Below are positions 9,042 through 15,259 of a DNA stretch of 64,000 nt, piece by piece. Source of the DNA: Fodinicurvata fenggangensis DSM 21160 (GTDB taxonomy: Bacteria; Pseudomonadota; Alphaproteobacteria; Kiloniellales; DSM-21159). A program made the translations under genes and the position numbers. Numbering within the stretch: the stretch's first letter is position 1; each line of letters begins with the position of its first letter. The DNA is taken from assembly GCF_000686045.1 (NCBI RefSeq), contig NZ_JMLV01000008.1, forward strand, positions 101,001-165,000, given 5' to 3'. Below the pieces are notes generated by a model. That model was not told the origin of the DNA. It made no database searches and saw only the letters and a list, made by a program, of their open reading frames with translations.

Positions 9042-9466
9042 TTACTGTCCTCCCAATATTGTATTGTGCGGTTTCCCTGCTTCTTGGGGCAGTTTGTCCG
9101 CTTCGTATCGTTAACCGCCTGAATGTCCAGACACCAAACCGGCACCAAAGGACTGCGATTGGCCTCAGTCTTTCAAACTGCGCGCAAAGATGTCAACGAC
9201 TATGCCCCTCCTGCATAAAAATTGCGTCGTCTTGTACAAACCTTTCATGATTCAATTATCTGCGCTTTTCTTCTTGAGAACAACTTATTAGCGCGCAGGG
9301 CCTTTCACTAACTCCTTACCTGAACGACAAAACCAACTGCCCTTCGACAGTCTGCCTCGAACAGGAAATACAACTTAAAGCAAAATTTCAGGGGCAAAAT
9401 GCCATGGGCTGCTCCGCCAGTGCCAATTTCATGCCTGCAGCCAGGAATAGGAATTCACGAGAGAAT
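9042..9466. other. Noncoding gap: promoter region of the TRAP/HMG-CoA reductase operon
   Basis: 425 nt without a convincing gene. It is noticeably more AT-rich than its surroundings, especially 9190-9400. The minus-strand promoter for dctP should lie here, because dctP starts at 9041 with its own ribosome-binding site. I could not identify a specific operator or a convincing sigma-70 or sigma-54 pair. No TTG-N8-CAA box like those at nirK was found here. Confidence 0.5.
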
Positions 9467-10162
9467 TCAACCACTTTCCGCGATCGTGCTCAAGTGATCC
9501 GGCTGCCGGACCATGATGCGACGGCGGCCGCTCAGGACCAGGCCCTGCTTTTCCCATGTGCTCAGGATGCGACTCGCGGTGTGCAGTGTAGTGCCGGCCA
9601 TCTCGGCCAGGTCCTGGCGCGACAGGGGAAATGCGATCTCGATTCCTTCGGCGGTTCGCCTGCCGGCCTGAACCGAAAGGCGCAGAAGAGTATGGGCAAT
9701 GCGCCGCTCGACCTTTTCCGTGGACAGCTCACGTAGGCGCAGCTGTGTTTCCTGGTAGCGCCGCCCCAGGACCGTCACGCTGTTGAGCGCCACCTGCGCA
9801 TGGCGTGACATCAAGTCCAGAATACCCTGCCTGGACCACCCCAGGAGATGACAATCCTCAACGGCCGTCACACTGCCGGGATAGCTATCACCTCCGGACA
9901 GGGCGGTATAGCCAGCCAACTCGCCAGGGCCCAAATAACGCAGGATGACCTGCGCCCCCTCTGCGGTGGTCTGAGTGACACGCAAACGTCCTGCAATCAG
10001 GACATAGATCGCCGTGACGGAATCATCCTGCAGGAAGAGGGCAGCCCCAGTCGGCAGTTGTTTGCGGAATCCCTGGGTCCAGATGTCCTCAAGTGCTTGG
10101 CGGGATAGACCACGAAACAACTCCGTTCCGGCCAGCACATCCAGGTCGGCTTTCCCCTCCAT
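9467..10162 (-). CDS. Crp/Fnr family transcriptional regulator, probable NnrR/DNR type
   Basis: About 231 aa from ATG 10162; the frame stays open to 10270 but the extra N terminus has no homology. The N-terminal cyclic-nucleotide-binding fold contains the LGPGELAGYTAL segment (about 80-95). The C-terminal Crp-type helix-turn-helix is around LSRQDLAEMAG and TTLHTASRILS (about 180-205). Only one cysteine is present and there is no N-terminal cysteine cluster, so it is not an oxygen-sensing 4Fe-4S FNR. That fits NnrR/DNR regulators, which respond to NO. It is divergent from nirK with a TTG-N8-CAA box between the two, so it probably activates nirK and pseudoazurin and may regulate itself. Confidence 0.88.
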   Translation of the reverse strand: MEGKADLDVLAGTELFRGLSRQALEDIWTQGFRKQLPTGAALFLQDDSVTAIYVLIAGRLRVTQTTAEGAQVILRYLGPGELAGYTALSGGDSYPGSVTAVEDCHLLGWSRQGILDLMSRHAQVALNSVTVLGRRYQETQLRLRELSTEKVERRIAHTLLRLSVQAGRRTAEGIEIAFPLSRQDLAEMAGTTLHTASRILSTWEKQGLVLSGRRRIMVRQPDHLSTIAESG

Positions 10163-10244
10163 ACGCGCTCTCGATCCTGGGCCCTTGCGTGTTGCCCCGG
10201 AGTCTAGCGGCTGTATCCCGGCTGAGCGATAAAAATCACCGTAG

Positions 10245-10260
10245 TTTGTTCCGGAACAAA
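10245..10260. promoter_or_regulatory. Crp/Fnr-type box upstream of nirK
   Basis: TTTGTTCCGGAACAAA is a perfect 16-bp palindrome with the Crp/Fnr half-site spacing TTG-N8-CAA. A -10-like hexamer CATAAG follows at 10282-10287, starting 29.5 bp after the box centre, which puts the expected transcription start near 10294 and the box at about -41.5, the class II activation geometry. A closely related box with the same spacing precedes the pseudoazurin gene. The likely binding protein is the divergent Crp/Fnr regulator. Confidence 0.75.
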
Positions 10261-10292
10261 GTTCGCGCACGCAATTTGCCCCATAAGGGTCG

Positions 10293-10310
10293 GGACATCA
10301 CGGGATGTCC
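10293..10310. promoter_or_regulatory. Inverted repeat in the nirK leader
   Basis: GGACATC-ACGG-GATGTCC has perfect 7-bp arms and a 4-nt centre, at the predicted start of the nirK transcript. The first 11 bases (GGACATCACGG) recur exactly at 12980-12990 in the leader of the pseudoazurin gene, though without the second arm. It could be a 5' mRNA hairpin or a second protein site; function is unknown. Confidence 0.4.
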
Positions 10311-10340
10311 TGACAAGCGTTCAGTTCAAGGAGCAAGACG

Positions 10341-11390
10341 ATGAAACGCAATACCCTGGTCACCACGACAAGCGCACTGGCCCTGGCCATAGCCCTTGGC
10401 GGTTTCGGTTCTGCCCTGGCAGAAGACAAGGCGCCTGCAGGCGCCGACGCAGCAGGAGTTGCCGACATCGTGCGCGCTCCCACTGATCTACCACCAGCCA
10501 TCGACCGCACGGAACCCGAGACCGTCAAGGTTGAGCTGGAAACCATCGAGAAGGTGGGCCAACTCGCCGACGGCACATCCTACCGCTACTGGACCTTCAA
10601 CGGCCAGGTGCCGGGTCCGATGGTTCGGGTCCGAGCCGGCGACACAGTGGAAGTCTCACTCAAGAATGCCGACGACAGCTGGATGCCGCATAACGTGGAC
10701 TTCCATGCGGTAACTGGTCCCGGCGGCGGCGCGGAGGCTACTTGGGCCGATCCAGGTAAAGAGTCCAACGGCTTTACCTTCAAGGCCCTCAAGCCCGGAC
10801 TCTACGTGTACCACTGCGCGGTTCCCAGTGTGGCACAACACATCTCGAACGGCATGTACGGTATGATCCTGGTTGAGCCGGAAGGCGGACTGCCCCCGGT
10901 GGATCGCGAATACTACGTCATGCAGGGCGAAATCTATACCGAGGAGGTATTCGGCTCCAAGGGCGAGCTGTTGGAGAGCTACGAAAAGCTCTCGGCCGAA
11001 CAACCCGAGTACTACGTCTTCAACGGCGCAGTCGGGGCGCTCACGGAGCAAAATCCGCTAAAGGCCGAAGTGGGCGAGACAGTCCGGATCTTCTTCGGGG
11101 TCGGAGGGCCGAACAAGACTTCTTCGTTCCACGTGATCGGCGAGATCTTTGACAACGCCTATCCTTTCGCGTCGCTGACCAGCGAACCCCTGATGGACGT
11201 GCAGACCATCAGCGTGCCCCCGGGCGGTGCGTCGATCGTCGACATGGAGCTCGAAGTGCCGGGCACCTACATCCTGGTGGACCATGCCCTCTCGCGGGCC
11301 GAACGGGGCCTGGCCGGACACTTGGTGGTGGAAGGACCGGAAAACCCCGAGATCTTCAAGGAGCATGAAGCCAAGGAACCGACTTCCTGA
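10341..11390 (+). CDS. nirK: Copper-containing nitrite reductase (NO-forming)
   Basis: 349 aa with a signal peptide (1-28, ALA-E cleavage), so it acts in the periplasm, reducing nitrite to NO. Two cupredoxin domains carry a complete set of copper ligands: HNVDFH supplies type 1 His, catalytic Asp and type 2 His; YHCAVPS supplies type 2 His and type 1 Cys; QHISNGM supplies type 1 His and Met; FHVIGE holds the catalytic His; LVDHALSR the last type 2 His. The Cys-to-His loop is one residue shorter than in the Alcaligenes-type enzyme, as in class II NirK. AAGGAGCAAGACG gives the ribosome-binding site. It is followed by a hairpin and the alternative-oxidase-like gene. The electron donor is probably the pseudoazurin encoded at 13010. 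Confidence 0.97.
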   Translation: MKRNTLVTTTSALALAIALGGFGSALAEDKAPAGADAAGVADIVRAPTDLPPAIDRTEPETVKVELETIEKVGQLADGTSYRYWTFNGQVPGPMVRVRAGDTVEVSLKNADDSWMPHNVDFHAVTGPGGGAEATWADPGKESNGFTFKALKPGLYVYHCAVPSVAQHISNGMYGMILVEPEGGLPPVDREYYVMQGEIYTEEVFGSKGELLESYEKLSAEQPEYYVFNGAVGALTEQNPLKAEVGETVRIFFGVGGPNKTSSFHVIGEIFDNAYPFASLTSEPLMDVQTISVPPGGASIVDMELEVPGTYILVDHALSRAERGLAGHLVVEGPENPEIFKEHEAKEPTS

Positions 11391-11429
11391 GTTCTGATAT
11401 CGTATAGACTGATACAGTAACTGCAACGA

Positions 11430-11454
11430 ATCGGCTGCCCTCTGGGCAGCCGAT
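11430..11454 (+). terminator. Strong hairpin between nirK and the AOX-like gene
   Basis: ATCGGCTGCCC-TCT-GGGCAGCCGAT has perfect 11-bp arms and a 3-nt loop, starting 40 nt after the nirK stop. No T run follows, so it may be a partial terminator, an attenuator or an mRNA-stabilising 3' end that lowers expression of the downstream gene relative to nirK. Confidence 0.6.
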
Positions 11455-11497
11455 CTGTATAGTGGCCCCCTCAACCCTGACAGGTGCAGACCGCTCC

Positions 11498-12157
11498 ATG
11501 TTGCAGATCGACAAGACGGACCTGACACGCCATCACACACCCAGTGGTTTTTCGGACCGCTTTGCCCTGGCCCTGGTGCGTGGTCTCGGCGCACTTGCAC
11601 GAACCCTTTTCGGGCGCCGCTATGGAAATCGTACGATTGTCCTTGAAACCATCGCGGCCGTCCCGGGCATGGTGGCCGCCACGATACTGCACCTGAAATG
11701 CCTGCGTCGTCTTCAGGACGACCGCGGCTGGGTGCGCAGCCTGATGGACGAAGCCGAGACCCAGCGGACACACCTGATGGTCTTCGTCTCCCTCGACCGG
11801 CCGAACGGCTTCGAACGCGTCCTGATCCTCCTGGCCCAGGGCCTGTTCTACAACACCCATTTCCTGATCTGTCTCTTCTCGCCACGAACGGCGCATCGAA
11901 TCGCCGGTTACTTTGCGGAGGATGCCGTGCGCGGCTATGGCGAGTATCTGCAGGAAATCGATGCCGGACGCCGGGAAAACCCGCCGACTCCGGACCTGGC
12001 CATCGCTTACTGGAACCTTTCCCCGGACGCGCGACTGCGAGACGCCATCGTCGCCATGCAGGAGGACGAGGCCATTCATCGCGACATCAATCACAGTTTT
12101 GCAACTGTTCTGTCGGAGGGCCGGGACCTACCTGCCCCACCCACTCCCATCCTCTAG
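11498..12157 (+). CDS. Alternative oxidase (AOX)-like diiron protein, two ligand positions altered
   Basis: 219 aa from ATG 11498; in-frame GTG 11462 is a weaker start. The AOX family (cyanide- and NO-tolerant quinol oxidase, membrane-bound four-helix diiron carboxylate protein) is recognised from LETIAAVPGMV (first Glu ligand, residue 50), the amphipathic membrane helices, LAQGLFYN, SPRTAHR, the conserved Tyr in AVRGY, and DEAIH (fourth Glu and second His). Two canonical ligands are changed. The NERMH motif reads TQRTH, with Gln 89 in place of Glu and His 92 kept. The LEEEA motif reads FAEDA, with Ala at the first-Glu position. Oxidase activity is therefore uncertain. The gene lies 107 nt after nirK and upstream of pseudoazurin, so a role linked to nitrite or NO is likely. 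Confidence 0.82.
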   Translation: MLQIDKTDLTRHHTPSGFSDRFALALVRGLGALARTLFGRRYGNRTIVLETIAAVPGMVAATILHLKCLRRLQDDRGWVRSLMDEAETQRTHLMVFVSLDRPNGFERVLILLAQGLFYNTHFLICLFSPRTAHRIAGYFAEDAVRGYGEYLQEIDAGRRENPPTPDLAIAYWNLSPDARLRDAIVAMQEDEAIHRDINHSFATVLSEGRDLPAPPTPIL

Positions 12158-12178
12158 TAAGAAGCCCGCACGGCGGCG

Positions 12179-12580
12179 TCAGCCCGCAAGCGTGTAGAAC
12201 ACCCCCAGGGGATGATGAGCGCGCGCGATGGAGAAGATGAAGGCGTAGACCAGCAGCGCCATTGTCCAGGCACCAACCTGGATCGTCCGGGTCGGTGCCT
12301 TCCAGAAGGCGTAATAGCCCAGCAGGATATAGACCACCAGCAGCAGTACTTTCACGGTCAACCAGCTGTGGAAGAAGGGATACTGCCGGACGATGGTCAT
12401 CAGCATCAGGGCCGCCGTCAGCAGGATCGTGTCGATGCTGTAGCTGAGATAGCGCACCGGCGCGACCATGGACCAGCGCGTGCCTGCAAAGAGTGCGATT
12501 CCGCGCAGCAGGAAGAGCCCGCCGCTGGCAAGCACGGCCCAGATGTGGACCTGCCTGATCTCCGAATAGAATTCGATCAT
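12179..12580 (-). CDS. SirB2-like small integral membrane protein
   Basis: 133 aa with four hydrophobic segments (about 12-30, 45-65, 72-92, 103-122). The opening IRQVHIWAVLASGGLFLLRG, the RYLSYSIDT motif and the FFHSWLTVKV segment match the SirB2/invasion-regulator family. Biochemical function is unknown; conserved His residues near membrane segments recall b-type haem proteins, but that is inference. It is convergent with the AOX-like gene and divergent from pseudoazurin. The start ATG has no strong ribosome-binding site. A 7-bp-arm inverted repeat (12618-12638) lies about 40 nt upstream. Confidence 0.78.
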   Translation of the reverse strand: MIEFYSEIRQVHIWAVLASGGLFLLRGIALFAGTRWSMVAPVRYLSYSIDTILLTAALMLMTIVRQYPFFHSWLTVKVLLLVVYILLGYYAFWKAPTRTIQVGAWTMALLVYAFIFSIARAHHPLGVFYTLAG

Positions 12581-13009
12581 TCAGGCAGGCCACACCCTTT
12601 TTGCCAGACCGGCCCAGTCAACGGCGCAATCCCGTTGAACCGGCATAGGCGCCAGCCTCACGCTCACCCTCTTCGACAGGAACCTCATCCTCGTGCCGGG
12701 GGAAGACCCACAGCTGGATGACGAACACCACCAGCGCCGTCTTGGACATCCCCTCGAAACTATCGCCTGCATTTTTGCAGCTGCCCTTATGCAGTGGAGA
12801 CAAAACAACGTCATATGCTGTCGGTGTCTTTCACTTGAGAACTTCTCGAGCGTATGTGCGATAAAAAGTATTTTCAATGCATGAATTTGTTCCAGCGCAA
12901 AGTTCTCTCCGGCCATCTCGTCTATAAACTAGGACAGGTCACGAGATGACGTGACGAGGAGATTCGCCCAAAGAGGCGAGGACATCACGGCCAAGGAAGG
13001 ATATGAGCC
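12581..13009. other. Intergenic control region between SirB2-like gene and pseudoazurin
   Basis: 429 nt. It holds the pseudoazurin promoter (box 12886-12901, -10 at 12923-12928), an inverted repeat TCAACGG-N7-CCGTTGA at 12618-12638 close to the SirB2-like start, GTCACG-N6-CGTGAC near 12938-12955, and the 11-mer GGACATCACGG at 12980-12990 shared with the nirK leader. A 43-codon frame on the minus strand (12618-12749) is not convincing as a gene. Confidence 0.55.
12886..12901. promoter_or_regulatory. Crp/Fnr-type box upstream of pseudoazurin
   Basis: TTTGTTCCAGCGCAAA keeps TTG-N8-CAA and matches the nirK box at 13 of 16 positions; both are followed by GTTC. A -10 hexamer TATAAA lies at 12923-12928, starting 29.5 bp from the box centre, exactly as at nirK. 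This places pseudoazurin and nirK in one regulon, probably under the Crp/Fnr protein encoded at 9467-10162. Confidence 0.72.
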
Positions 13010-13480
13010 ATGAAAACGCAGACACTCAAGCTGGCCCTTGCGATTGCAGGTACGCTACTGATCTCGGGCACGGCGCTGGCCGCCGATTACGAAGTCGAGA
13101 TGTTGAACCGAGGCAATGATGGCCAGCCCATGGCCTTCGAGCCAGCCTATCTCGAGATCGAGCCCGGCGACAGCGTGACCTTCGTGCTGACCGAGGGGAC
13201 TCACAACGCAGAGATCATTCCCGGCATGCTGCCCGAGGGCGCCGAGGCGTGGAAAGGCGCCATGAACGAAGAATTCACCGTGACCTTCGATCAGGAAGGT
13301 CTCTATGGCTACAAGTGCCTGCCCCACTACGGCATGGGCATGGTGGGCGTCATCAAGGTCGGTGATGAGATGTCCAATGCCGACGCAGCCGAGGAGGTCA
13401 AGCACCCCGGACGCGCAGGCCAGAAGATGGCGGAGCTCTTCGAACAGCTGAAGACCAGCCAGACCGCTCAGGCGCAGTAA
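13010..13480 (+). CDS. Pseudoazurin (blue copper electron carrier)
   Basis: 156 aa. A signal peptide (about 1-24, ALAADYEV) precedes a cupredoxin domain of about 125 residues. Type 1 copper ligands are complete: His in EGTHNAE, Cys and His in KCLPHYGMGM, and the second Met of that motif. MLPEGAEAWKG matches the family surface segment. Pseudoazurin carries electrons from the cytochrome bc1 branch to NirK in the periplasm. AAGGAAGG lies 7-14 nt before the ATG. An extra C-terminal tail of about 30 residues, rich in Glu, Lys and Gln, follows the copper domain. It is transcribed from a Crp/Fnr-box promoter matching that of nirK. Confidence 0.93.
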   Translation: MKTQTLKLALAIAGTLLISGTALAADYEVEMLNRGNDGQPMAFEPAYLEIEPGDSVTFVLTEGTHNAEIIPGMLPEGAEAWKGAMNEEFTVTFDQEGLYGYKCLPHYGMGMVGVIKVGDEMSNADAAEEVKHPGRAGQKMAELFEQLKTSQTAQAQ

Positions 13481-13502
13481 TACGACCTGTCGGATAGTGT
13501 AG

Positions 13503-13536
13503 CGGCCGCGCGTGGGACACGCCTATCGCGCGGCCG
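13503..13536. terminator. Bidirectional hairpin between convergent pseudoazurin and methyltransferase genes
   Basis: CGGCCGCGCG and CGCGCGGCCG form perfect 10-bp arms around a 14-nt loop in the 42-nt gap between convergent stops, the right arm reaching into the 3' end of the methyltransferase gene. No T run, so termination efficiency is uncertain. Confidence 0.5.
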
Positions 13537-14140
13537 TCACTGACTCCTTCGTAAAGACAGCCATCTGGCTGACGCCCCCATAGAAGGGATGCGCACCGGC
13601 CAGATCGGACAGCACAACCCGGCAGCCGTTGCGTCGCCCGACTCCCTCGGCCCAGCTTCGAAATTTCCGCCGTCCCCACTCGAAACGATGATCGGGATGG
13701 CGAAAACGATGCGCCGGGACACCCAGAAGCTCGTTGTAGTCGGCGTTGGGGGTGGTCACGATCACGCTTGTGGGGCGCATCTTGTGGAACAGGGCGGTCT
13801 CCAGCACCGTCAGGCGCTCGGGCTCGAGATGCTCGAGCGTCTCCAGCAACACGGCACAATCGAAGCCCGAAAGGCCCGGCCCGGGCTCGATCATCGAGGC
13901 ATGCACCAGCTCGATGTGGGCAGCCGGAGGCTCTGCCTGCTCGGCAAGCTTGGCGCGCAGCCTGTCCAGAGCGTCTGCCGAAAGTTCCACGCCCACCAGC
14001 TTCTCGAAACGGGACTCCTGCACAAGACGCAGGAACAGGTCCCCGTCGCCACAGCCGAGATCGAGCACCGTGCGGGCCCCGGTGTCCAGAACAGCCTGGT
14101 GAACGGCCGCCAGCCTCTGCTCGTGAATCCAGGTGGTCAT
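13523..14140 (-). CDS. Hen1-like RNA 2'-O-methyltransferase domain protein
   Basis: 205 aa SAM-dependent methyltransferase. The SAM motif is DLGCGDGDLF (about 30). The Hen1 signature follows: ETLEHL with the E-x-x-H metal ligands (about 105), TPNADYN (about 140), and RHPDHRFEW leading to FRSWA (about 155-170). Hen1 methylates the 2'-OH of RNA 3' ends in a metal-dependent way. Bacterial Hen1 normally has a second N-terminal domain and lies beside the Pnkp RNA-repair kinase; here only the catalytic domain is present and no Pnkp is nearby. ATG 14140 overlaps the upstream stop as ATGA, so it is coupled to the HAD phosphatase gene. Substrate is uncertain. Confidence 0.8.
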   Translation of the reverse strand: MTTWIHEQRLAAVHQAVLDTGARTVLDLGCGDGDLFLRLVQESRFEKLVGVELSADALDRLRAKLAEQAEPPAAHIELVHASMIEPGPGLSGFDCAVLLETLEHLEPERLTVLETALFHKMRPTSVIVTTPNADYNELLGVPAHRFRHPDHRFEWGRRKFRSWAEGVGRRNGCRVVLSDLAGAHPFYGGVSQMAVFTKESVTAAR

Positions 14141-15150
14141 GGGAGGCTCTGCCACGGATAGACCTGCGCCCAGTCCGCCGCCATGTCGACGATGATCCAG
14201 CCGCGCGCCGGCCCTGCGTCGAGCCCCTTGTCCAGCCGGCCGATATCGCTCTCGCGATCATAGGTCCACTCGCGTTCCGCATCCGTATGGTGGATGAGCA
14301 TCCCAAGGCGCGGTCCTTCGCCCGTCGTCGTCCATTCGAGCATCTCCAGGTCGCCGTCGGAATTGCCGAAGGCGATGACGGGCCGGCGGCCCACGTGACG
14401 TTGGATGCCAATGGGCTTGTTCGCTCCGTCAGTGAAGAAGAAGGTTCCCGACTTGCGCTCGAAGGTGGGCGCCTCGGCGTCGGAGAGGTAATCGAGATCG
14501 ACCTGGCTGCCGATCACCTGTTCGGGCGGTATGTCATAGGTCTCCTCCGTCCAGGCGCGCATGAAATCGATGCCTCCGCCGGAAACGATCCATGTGCGGA
14601 AACCGTTGGCCCGCAGATACGTCAGCACCTCGAGCATCGGCTGGAAGATCAGTTCAGTGAACGGTCGATCGAAACGCGGGTGGCGCGCCGTATCGAGCCA
14701 GTCCTCAACTTTCGCTGTGAACGCGCTGTCGGTCATGCCGCTCTGGGTCGCGGCCAGCAGTTTCATCAGGCCCTGGCCTCCCGAAGCCGCCACAGCCTTC
14801 CAGTCCTCTTCGAGCGCCGCTTCGAACGGCTGGGTATCTGTCCACTCCGGGTGGTCCCCGGCCATCTCCTGGACCCGCTCAACGGCAAAGAGCACCTGAA
14901 AGTACAGGGGCTTCTCGGACCAGAGCGTGCCATCGTTGTCGAATACGGCGATCCGTTCGTCGGGCGCAAGATAGCCCGGGCTGTCCGGCTCTGTGACCTC
15001 GACCACGAACTCCAGGATGGCGGACTTGGCCGGCCCTTCGTTCCAGGAGGCCAGTGGATCCTCCTGTGCCTGCGCCAGGCTGGCAAAAGCGAGCTGCGCC
15101 AGCAGAAAAAAGCCGATGATGGTCTTGGAAATACGCATACTGCCACCCAT
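14137..15150 (-). CDS. Secreted HAD-superfamily phosphatase
   Basis: 337 aa. An N-terminal signal peptide (about 5-29, ending ASLAQAQ) targets it to the periplasm. HAD motif I is DNDGTLW (about 70), motif II lies at IVSGGG (about 195), and motif IV at AFGNSDGDLEML (about 260). It resembles the phosphoserine-phosphatase-like branch, with a large helical cap between motifs I and II. Reaction: phosphomonoester hydrolysis, substrate unknown. It is first of a two-gene minus-strand operon; the second gene, a cytoplasmic Hen1-like methyltransferase, starts inside its stop codon. The start may be ATG 15150 or ATG 15138; the latter follows GGTGGCAG. Confidence 0.85.
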   Translation of the reverse strand: MGGSMRISKTIIGFFLLAQLAFASLAQAQEDPLASWNEGPAKSAILEFVVEVTEPDSPGYLAPDERIAVFDNDGTLWSEKPLYFQVLFAVERVQEMAGDHPEWTDTQPFEAALEEDWKAVAASGGQGLMKLLAATQSGMTDSAFTAKVEDWLDTARHPRFDRPFTELIFQPMLEVLTYLRANGFRTWIVSGGGIDFMRAWTEETYDIPPEQVIGSQVDLDYLSDAEAPTFERKSGTFFFTDGANKPIGIQRHVGRRPVIAFGNSDGDLEMLEWTTTGEGPRLGMLIHHTDAEREWTYDRESDIGRLDKGLDAGPARGWIIVDMAADWAQVYPWQSLP

Positions 15151-15259
15151 TGCCCCAAATATATCGGCGTAGTCCTCTGTTATGCCCCTGCTGCTTGTCT
15201 ATGTCACTCGCCTCAGGAATAGTGCCCCCAGCGACTGAAAAGCATGCATCGGCAGGTTC

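Noticed and set aside
12618..12749. 43-codon minus-strand frame starting MSKTALVVFVIQLWVF, just upstream of the SirB2-like gene
   Set aside because: Short, with only a 13-residue hydrophobic stretch, AGGGG directly abutting the ATG, and a stop lying in an inverted repeat. Not enough to call a gene without conservation data.
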